From the NCBI GenBank assembly GCA_000310025.1, contig FN648498.1:1-64000 (forward strand): a DNA stretch of 64,000 nt. Reading direction: 5' to 3'. The notes under the pieces are model-generated. The model saw only the letters and a program-made list of their open reading frames with translations. It searched no databases and was not told where the DNA came from. Numbering within the stretch: the first letter of the stretch is position 1; each line of letters begins with the position of its first letter. Below are positions 57,415 to 64,000 of this stretch, piece after piece. Made by a program: the position numbers and the translations under genes. Origin of the DNA: Ectocarpus siliculosus. Its lineage: Eukaryota; Sar; Phaeophyceae; Ectocarpales; Ectocarpaceae.

Positions 57415-57957
57415 CTAATGATTGCTACCATGAGATCGATAAGATCGCTTGCGTTCACTCTGATGCTCTTCTCGACGTCTTTTCCTTGGAATGCTCTTTT
57501 CTTCCTGTGTGAGTTCCAGCTGAGAGACGTAAGGTAGAAGTATATTTACCTTTCGCAGGAGCTCATCTATTTCGACGACCCCAGTGAAGGACTTCTCCCG
57601 TGAGTGAACGGTATTTCGCGCTGCCCATTTGCCGAACAAATCCGAGTTCGCGAACAAAACGAAACGTTTCTCGGCCATTTTGAGCTGTTTCAAGCTGTAT
57701 TGCTTCCTTGATTCACTTGAGGTTTTCTTGGCCAGCGACGACACCTTTCTCTGTATGACTTTGAGTATGTGCTTGAGATCCTTTCTGATGGCGCCGTCGT
57801 TATAGCTGGGACCGTATGCTTGCATCCATTCTCGCCTGACTCGCCGGACATTCTTGTTGAGAGAGTCCGGATGCAGGGTTCTCAAGGCCTCGAGTACATG
57901 GACCGGGTCTTTGTTACCCTCCAACCAACTAGCACACTGGGAAATAAGATCGTTCAT
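57415..57957 (-). CDS. Intact 180-aa basic helical protein, unknown
   Basis: An uninterrupted frame from an ATG (57955-57957) to a stop at 57415, without introns. It is helical and Lys/Arg-rich: VLEALRTLHPDSLNKNVRRV, DLKHILKVIQRKVSSLAKKT, FANSDLFGKWAARNTVHSRE, then a C-terminal basic cluster (PRKRRREEHQSERKRS) that could act as an NLS or nucleic-acid-binding tail. It follows the SF1 helicase relic on the same strand, about 190 bp downstream. It is the only intact member of that cluster. I do not recognise a family. Confidence 0.5.
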   Translation of the reverse strand: MNDLISQCASWLEGNKDPVHVLEALRTLHPDSLNKNVRRVRREWMQAYGPSYNDGAIRKDLKHILKVIQRKVSSLAKKTSSESRKQYSLKQLKMAEKRFVLFANSDLFGKWAARNTVHSREKSFTGVVEIDELLRKVNILLPYVSQLELTQEEKSIPRKRRREEHQSERKRSYRSHGSNH

Positions 57958-58149
57958 GATTGAATTACTGAGTTTCTTGGTTTAACAGCTACCAGTCGAC
58001 CACGGCACAATCAACATGTCTTCCTCTTTTTTGACTTCCCACTCCCTAGGCTTCCTCTTGCTCTGTTGCACTTGAGACACTTGACGTCTACATTTCCGAT
58101 GGTGTGGGGCAAAGCACAGTCAAGACGGTCAAGAGTCGGTTGGCGTTCG

Positions 58150-59585
58150 CTATAAAAGGCCCAGAAAGTTCATGGTTGCACAAGTTACACCTCCCCCGCA
58201 GGAGCGGTGGAGTTCTTGAACGAGAGCTTCTCTATGCTGCCCCTCCTCATCAGATTGTATACGCCCGGCCGCGACGTCGGCGTAGATGTAGCTTGAAACC
58301 TTCCTAGAAACCCATGACATCCTCTCTCGATCGGACATGTCGCTCTTGCTTCGGTGAATGTCGTCGATGACCCTGACGTTCGACGGCCCGGTCGCTCGAC
58401 TTACAGCCGTGTACAGCCAGTGGGCGTCAGCGTGACGGTGCCGGGCCTGATGTATGATCAACCTCCCTTCCACTGTACGGCCTTGGACGGCGTGTACGGT
58501 ACATGATCCAGGGGGGTCGAACAACGTTTCGGCCACTGCTCGACAAAGGGACGTCTCCCCTAGACTGACAGCACCATCAAAAACGCTTGCGACAACGACC
58601 TCGTCTGCTGATGAACGGGTGATGCTGTAGGTGTGATTCTTGTGAACCTTGCCCGGGTTCCCGAGGTCTCGGTATTGCGCACCGACCACCGTCTGACACC
58701 CCAGCCCATCCCGGTCCCCAGCTTCGTCGCACTCCAGCAAACCTCGAAAGGCGTGGAATCGAGCACATTCTCTTGTGTACGCGAGGTGAAAATCTGAAGT
58801 GCTAGGATTGTCAGCCTTTGGGCAATCACCACCAAACCTCTCGATGGCTCGAGTCTGCGCCTCGTGACTGTCGTTTCCTGCAGCCAGAATGTGCAAGAGT
58901 CCATCATCCATCTCCACCTGGTCTTCTACAGTTTTGTCTCGCTTGCGCGCGAAGACATGGAAGCACGTGGGGAAGGCTTTTTCGAGAATGACCCTCCTGT
59001 CAATGTTGTCCCTGCTAGTCGACATGCCGCTGCTATCGCAAACGGGCTGGAGTTGATGCATGTCATACGTCCCGATCACGTGCGTACCGCTGCTATGGGC
59101 AGCCGCCAGGATCATGCTTAAAGTCCGGAGAGGCATATAAGCAGCTTCTTCGATGATGATTACGTCGACCTTGAGCGTTCGTATCGATCCCGCCGTCTTC
59201 TCACGTAAGAATCATCACTCAGGTAGAATCCGAGCTGGTGGTCAGCGGTCTTTCCACTCCACCCGGATGGCAGATTTGTGTAGGACGTGCGTAGGCTATT
59301 GGTGGGGGTCAAGACTAGGCCTGTTTCGAATGTGGCCGTAGCAGTGCGGATAGTGCAGTAAATTTTCCCGGCCCCTCCATGTTCTCCGGTCACAGCGCAG
59401 ACGATCCTTGAACCTTGCGGAGTCAACAAGCCGCGGAATAAACTTTTTAGTTTCGATGGTGACTCGGCCTCGCATATTTCCGGCCACAGATCGCGCTTGG
59501 TGTTCTTGCCGAGACGACGCCAGGCATTGTGCGCGCCTTCCATCGAATGGAAGCATGCCCCGATGCCATCCCACAGCGGGACCAC
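58150..59585 (-). pseudogene. SF1 helicase (Pif1/RecD-like motifs), frameshifted
   Basis: Minus-strand frame 59585-59160 carries motif I as TGEHGGAGKIYCTI (consensus GxxGxGKT, final Thr replaced by Ile) and LVLTPTNSLRTSY (motif Ia). A frame change at about 59212 leads into KVDVIIIEEAAYMPL (motif II, Asp of DExx replaced by Glu) and IGTYDMHQLQPV (motif III, GDxxQLxPV-like). The C-terminal part has CTVHAVQGRTVEGRLIIHQA and YTAVSRATGPSNVRVI, the motif V/VI pair of UvrD/RecD-type SF1 enzymes. Such helicases unwind DNA from the 5' end during replication or recombination. Motif I and the GD of motif III are altered, so even a repaired protein might be weak. Downstream is the 180-aa ORF, upstream the polymerase-like gene. 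Confidence 0.72.
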
Positions 59586-59719
59586 TAAAAACGGGGGGTT
59601 TTAATGGGCAAGGAATTTTCGTCATTGCCGGAGGTAACGCATTTAGCGATAGCTTCACCACGATGCCTTCGAACACCCTCCTCTCCAAACATAGCGGGTT
59701 CTTCAAAGCCGGTTCAATT

Positions 59720-62165
59720 TTAAGAGTGCCCTGGAGTTTTTTCGCCGCCGCTATACAAATGGTCGAAGCGGAGTATCATCTTTTCTTGTACTGCGTTACA
59801 CTGGTAGCTAAAGTCGGACGCTCCGCACGATGCGAGAGCGTTCCACGCCTCCAACACTCGCAATCGAGTTTTGTCGAGGATGAGGGTTCCTAACGCCCAG
59901 AAGCCATCTCTACAGGTCCGTTCTGCGTCGAAACAAAGGTATGCATCACTCGATTCCAAGGTCCCCTTGTCCCGTCCGAAGCTCGGCCTTGACACGATCG
60001 ACTTCGCACAGGACAGGGACGATTTTTCCACCCACAGCCGAAGCCTCGTCACTGCTCGTAACCATGACGGCATCTATGCTGTACGCGTATCTCTGCTGCA
60101 ACATACCGCTGGCCCGCACGAATATTCCTTTTTTGAATCGGCGTGCACAGTCGGCATCCTCGAGGAGGGGATCACCCAGCTCATGCGCGAGCAGGTCTTT
60201 CACTAGTTTGGGTATGTGGCACCTGCTGACCGTTCTGCATGGTCGCACGAAGTGGGTGACTCTATGGCGAGGCGCGTTGTCGATGAGGTCGAGGTAACGC
60301 TTGTAGTTTCGACCGAAGACGGGCGTCACGTCCGCGTTAAGGATTACGTCGGATTCTTCGAGCGCGTCCAGATTTATGATGTACAGGGTCCAATCCTCGA
60401 TGTCTTGGCCATCGAATTCCTCCACCTCATCCATGTGGCCGAAGACGGGCACTGTCTCCATGTCCATATGAGCCGCCGTGTGTGCCCCATTGATGTCGCA
60501 TTGCCAGTCTTCCCTCCCGTAGGAACTCCCGGACGCGTCCACTGCTCCGACGATCGGCCCCCGCCAGCATACTTCAAGGAGGGCGAGAAGAGACTGGCGG
60601 TACTGACTCGACACTCGAAAATCCAATACACCGCGGTAGAACTTAAGACCCAGCGCATTATGCAGCTCGATCAATCGTGTTGCCTGATCGGGCTCGAAGT
60701 CATCGGGATCGAGCCCACCTATGCTCGCGCTGCACCAGGTTCGGATGATTATGCCGTGCGCTGGTAAGGACAGTGAATTCCAGCGACTGTAGTTCGTGAG
60801 TTTACCCTTGCAAAAGACCCCAGCGAGGTGTAGGTGGGGCATGAGTTCGTCGAGGGCCGTTCCTGGAGGCGCGTACCACGTCTTGCATTCTGATACCTTC
60901 CTCCCATGCTTCCGCTTTTTTTCCACTGGCTGTCGGTTGTGGTCCCCCCCTGTTTGTTTGATGGCCATGATATCACTCACAATGTCAGCGACACACGAGA
61001 AGGTCTTGGTGCCAAAACCAGTCGTATCTGGTTCCTCTTCTTCCTCGGTCATCACAGAAATTCGGCGGAATTTACGGTACGTTCGTACGCTGTGCTCAAT
61101 TGCCACGTCTAGAGACGATCCAAACCTGTCTCTCCAAGGCCCCTCGAGCACAAGCCGGTACACGTGTCCCTCACGCACGCCAACGTGTACTGTGGGCGGT
61201 CGGAGGTTCGTTTTCCCGTCGGATGGTCCAACAATATTGGCACCAGTGCCCCGATGTGACCACACCACCACGCTGGCCTTGGTCATATAGAGCCACTTTT
61301 CGAGATGGAGTAATGTCAAGGCGGGTGGTTCTGTATCCCCCGAAACCCATTTGTCGAACTCTACTTCCCCGATGTCTCGCTCCAGCAGAATCGAATAGAG
61401 GTTGCGGAAGTAGTTCCCACCGTCAAGAGCGTTCTTGTTTTGTACAGGCGCGCCCTTTTTTGGTCGACTACCACGAGATGAGATCATAAACGCACCCGTG
61501 GGATCTACATCGCGGAATCCAAACCTTCTCCCCTCCTGTGCTTTTAGCAGGTCGACTTGACTGTCACGCCAAGCGTCGGCGACGAGGACAGCGAGACAGG
61601 CTCCTGGGAGCTGTTCTTGCCATTTTTTGCCGAACGCGGTGATGGGGGCATATCTCACAACTCTGTGCCCGAAGATCGCTATGTTAAGCTGTCTGAAAAA
61701 AGGGCTCTGTGAGTCGACACCAGAACAGTGAGATCGGGATGCCCTGGGTGTCGACGTTGATCCTCCTACCAGATGACGCCCAGCAGAGGATTGCTCGCCA
61801 GGTATCGTCGGCCGCTGACACAACCAGCTGTCCAAGGCCACCACCCTCTACATCTACAAACGCTGTGCGCCAAGCCTCGGTGTCACGCGGGTGGACCATG
61901 CCTCTCTGCAGCACCGTCCTCGCCCAAGTTTGAAAATTGTACAGGTTGGGATCTCCTCCAAGGGGGTGCGAGTTGAACCACATGTGTCCCGGCCCTGGCG
62001 AGGAAGGGAAGGAGATACGAACCCTAAACCCCGTGCCGAAGATGGTCCGGCGCCTATTAGGTGACCCCTCCAGGCCCCATGTACCGCCACCCGTTGCTCC
62101 TGCCTGCGAGGGGTGCGGCCTGGTCTACCTGCTCCACGTAGCACCACCGGTAGCTGGTGGCATGT
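59720..62165 (-). pseudogene. Family-B-DNA-polymerase-like palm region, possibly fused to the helicase
   Basis: The main frame (61844-59946) is long and protein-like. N-terminal pieces lie in other frames up to about 62165 (SPGPGHMWFNSHPLGGDPNL). It includes VHVGVREGHVYRLVL, DELMPHLHLAGVFCKG and HGIIIRTWCSASIGG. It then has three segments in polymerase order: QCDINGAHTAAHMDMETVPV (like motif A DxxxxY, Tyr replaced by His), KKGIFVRASGMLQQRYAY (like motif B KxxxNxxYG), and YSIDAVMVTSSDEA (like motif C YxDTD, second Asp lost). After a frame change at about 59960 it continues (GTLILDKTRLRVLEAW) toward the helicase. The altered motifs suggest an inactivated polymerase. I recall that transpoviron-type elements have an inactivated PolB joined to an SF1 helicase. 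Homology here is tentative. Confidence 0.45.
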
Positions 62166-62820
62166 GTTGATGATACAGCTGCTGTGGTTGCCCGTGCCAT
62201 TTTCTCTTTTAAATGAGCCAACAAAATGTTTCTCTTTTTTTACCCGAAGCGTCAACCACGGTGGTGGCACCGTTGACTGATGACAGTATATCTGTCAGGT
62301 GATGAGTGACTGTCTGTCTGCCTGTATGGTGAAGACGCAAGTAAAATAAATGTAGAAAATACCTCTTTTCATGTGAGGGGGGGTGTAGTTGTGAGCGGGA
62401 GTCGGTGTTTCCTGCGGCGAATGTTTCCCGTTGAGATTTGTCCCTGCTGTGTGCCTCTCTTTGTTTTTCCGAAGATCGTCCGTCGTCGTGTGGGTGCGAC
62501 AAAAAAAAACACAAGAAGAGGGACGGGGATGGTGGGTTCAACACCACCCAGCGTAGGGTGGATCGTAGCAGCCAGGAGTAAATGCGTTCGTCCAGGAAAC
62601 GAATGACTGTATCCGTCCGTGTGGTCAGCGATTCCCGTGAAAGTCTGGCGTCATCATCAGTCCAATCAGTCGTCCACGGCGAAGTTGAATTTTTTTAATT
62701 TTTTCAAGAGGTGACGTCATGACCGTGGCTGACGTCATCGGTCGACCATGGAATTTTCTACACGCAGGAAATTTCCTTTCAAAAAAATCGGCCAATCAGA
62801 AAACTGCGGGCACCTTTTCT
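62166..62820. other. No supported gene
   Basis: Upstream flank of the polymerase-like gene. Contains a CTGTCTGTCTGCCTG stretch and an ACGTCAT-rich segment (62713-62740) related by inversion to the 51.4-51.6 kb repeat. Confidence 0.35.
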
Positions 62821-62827
62821 CCTCTCT

Positions 62828-63120
62828 CAATGGTCCAACCCGTGGTGGGAGTCACCAGCGAAGTCAGTGTCTTGGAAAAAAAATGGCCAACCCGGAAGAA
62901 AAAAATGGTCACAACGTGGTGGGAGTCACCGGCGAAGTCACTGTCTTGGGAAAACATGGACCGGTGGTGGGAGTCACCAGCGAAGTCACTGTTTCGATAA
63001 AAAATGGTCCAACCCGGAAGAAAAAAAATGGTCAAACCGTGGTGGGAGTCACCAGCGAAGTCATTGTCTTGGAAAAAAAAAGTTGTCCAACCTGTGGTGG
63101 GAGTCAACAGCGAACCATTG
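62828..63120 (+). repeat. ~60-bp satellite
   Basis: About five copies of GTGGTGGGAGTCACCAGCGA then AGTCA.TGTCTTGGAAAA and ATGGTCCAACCCGGAAGAAA, with variable A runs. Confidence 0.85.
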
Positions 63121-63124
63121 TCTT

Positions 63125-63239
63125 GGATCCCCTTCAGCGGTTCCATACTCTGAGTGATCAGCTCACGAAGAGCATTGTCTCGGCTCCCGTTGAGCTGAGC
63201 GTTGATCTGGGCGTGCTGGCCGTTCACACCGTAAAACAC
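63125..63239 (-). pseudogene. Short coding relic beside the satellite
   Basis: The minus-strand frame reads VNGQHAQINAQLNGSRDNAL then RELITQSMEPLKGIQDNG, an amphipathic helical fragment that runs directly into the satellite. It resembles in style the fragments bordering the satellites at 49.3 and 50.7 kb. No family assigned. Confidence 0.25.
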
Positions 63240-63392
63240 CAGTTACGGGCATCCTCGTCCATGGCCCCACTACTCCGGGAGATCGAGGCGCGGACCGTAC
63301 GAGTTTGGCTACAATACGAAACTACGACAAACACCAGGCGGTGGACGCAAAGCATGTATTTAAGAGTCGTGATACCTCGCTTTGGCTTGGCC

Positions 63393-63632
63393 TACACAGG
63401 TGGACGTCCATCCCCCTTCCCCAAAATGTCGGATGCCCGCGCCCCCTTGTGGAGACCTTGACAAGGTCGAACACCTTGGAGAAGACAACCAAGGCCTCGA
63501 CAGGGGAGAAATCGAGGTATTTTTTTTAGGCCTTGGTTGTCTTCTCCAAGGTGTTCGACCTTGTCAAGGTCTCCACAATGGGGCGAGGGCATCCGACATT
63601 TTGGGGAAGGGGGGTCGACCTCCACCTGTGTA
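63393..63632. repeat. Long hairpin (inverted repeat, ~100-bp arms)
   Basis: The arms 63393-63497 and 63538-63632 are near-perfect reverse complements (TACACAGGTGGACG... and ...CCTCCACCTGTGTA), separated by a 40-bp loop that has its own small CCTCGA/TCGAGG stem. It may be a MITE or a precursor of hairpin small RNA. Confidence 0.88.
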
Positions 63633-64000
63633 GCGTGATGGTTTAGAGAGGGTCCAGCGAGGGAGCAACGGCAAAGAGCAACCCGACAGGGGAAACCGGG
63701 AACCCTTACCTCGACCATTTCGGTGGGAAGGCGTGTGCACTCGCTATCTCCGAGAATCCATTGGCGTAGATGTCTAGAGTCATTTCCCCTGTCCCTACCC
63801 GTGCGAATGCTCCACCGATCCTGAGCAGCAAGTGCAACCTGGGTGAGCTGGAGATGTGGATGTGCGGAGGAATTACTTAGTGGGCTCTAGAGTACACTCT
63901 GCGGAGCCTCCTTTTTTCGTCTCCTAGCGAGGCACAAAGCAAGCACAGCAGAGCAGCAGGACAGGGGGGGCAGCAGGGCAGGGAGGTGAGTAAGCTATGA
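63633..64000. other. No supported gene
   Basis: GC-rich end of the window. AGCAGG/AGGGCAGG words near 63940-63990; no ORF with features. Confidence 0.35.

Noticed and set aside
60216-60767. 183-aa plus-strand ORF
   Set aside because: Antisense of the 632-codon polymerase-like frame.

Overview
The window is nuclear DNA from a large, repeat-rich eukaryotic genome with short GT-AG introns. The best fit is a brown alga or close stramenopile such as Ectocarpus. The main clue is a string of 126-bp, phase-0 exons that each encode one kinesin-light-chain-type TPR, an architecture I recall from Ectocarpus NB-ARC/TPR genes. YR-retroelements, a short-LTR gag-only element and many microsatellites agree with this. 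Taxonomy is inference. A 124-bp N gap at 11306-11429 shows this is assembled sequence.

Layout. 0-4 kb: an intact HNH-nuclease-like ORF (+), the decayed 3' end of a TPR gene (-), and two phase-matched coiled-coil exons (-). 4.8-8.2 kb: a 3.36-kb foldback element that is almost entirely one imperfect palindrome. 8.2-13.6 kb: largely gene-free. 13.7-26.2 kb: a three-level nest of transposons. A YR-retrotransposon on the minus strand has split direct repeats in the order A1-ORFs-B1-A2-B2. It was hit near its 5' end by a TIR element with a TTA duplication (20147-26191). That element was in turn hit by a young LTR element (21269-26070; 187-bp LTRs with one difference; GAGGA duplication) that encodes only a CCHC Gag.

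27.6-45.6 kb: a graveyard of coding relics in which frames change every few hundred bases. It holds a FEN1/XPG-like nuclease (-), a long unrecognised protein (-), a tyrosine recombinase (+), and an element with ~450-bp inverted repeats carrying unrecognised coding debris. 46.8-51.7 kb: several unrelated satellites. 54-57 kb: probable exons of genes on the plus strand. 57.4-62.2 kb: an intact 180-aa basic ORF, then an SF1 helicase and a family-B-polymerase-like palm region reading on one strand, possibly one fused gene. 62.8-63.7 kb: a 60-bp satellite and a ~240-bp hairpin.

Taken together, the polymerase-like/SF1 helicase pair, the FEN-like nuclease and the second (non-DIRS) tyrosine recombinase would make a plausible kit for a self-replicating, YR-integrating DNA element. 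That they came from one element is a hypothesis. The sequence shows the pieces, not the joined element or its ends.
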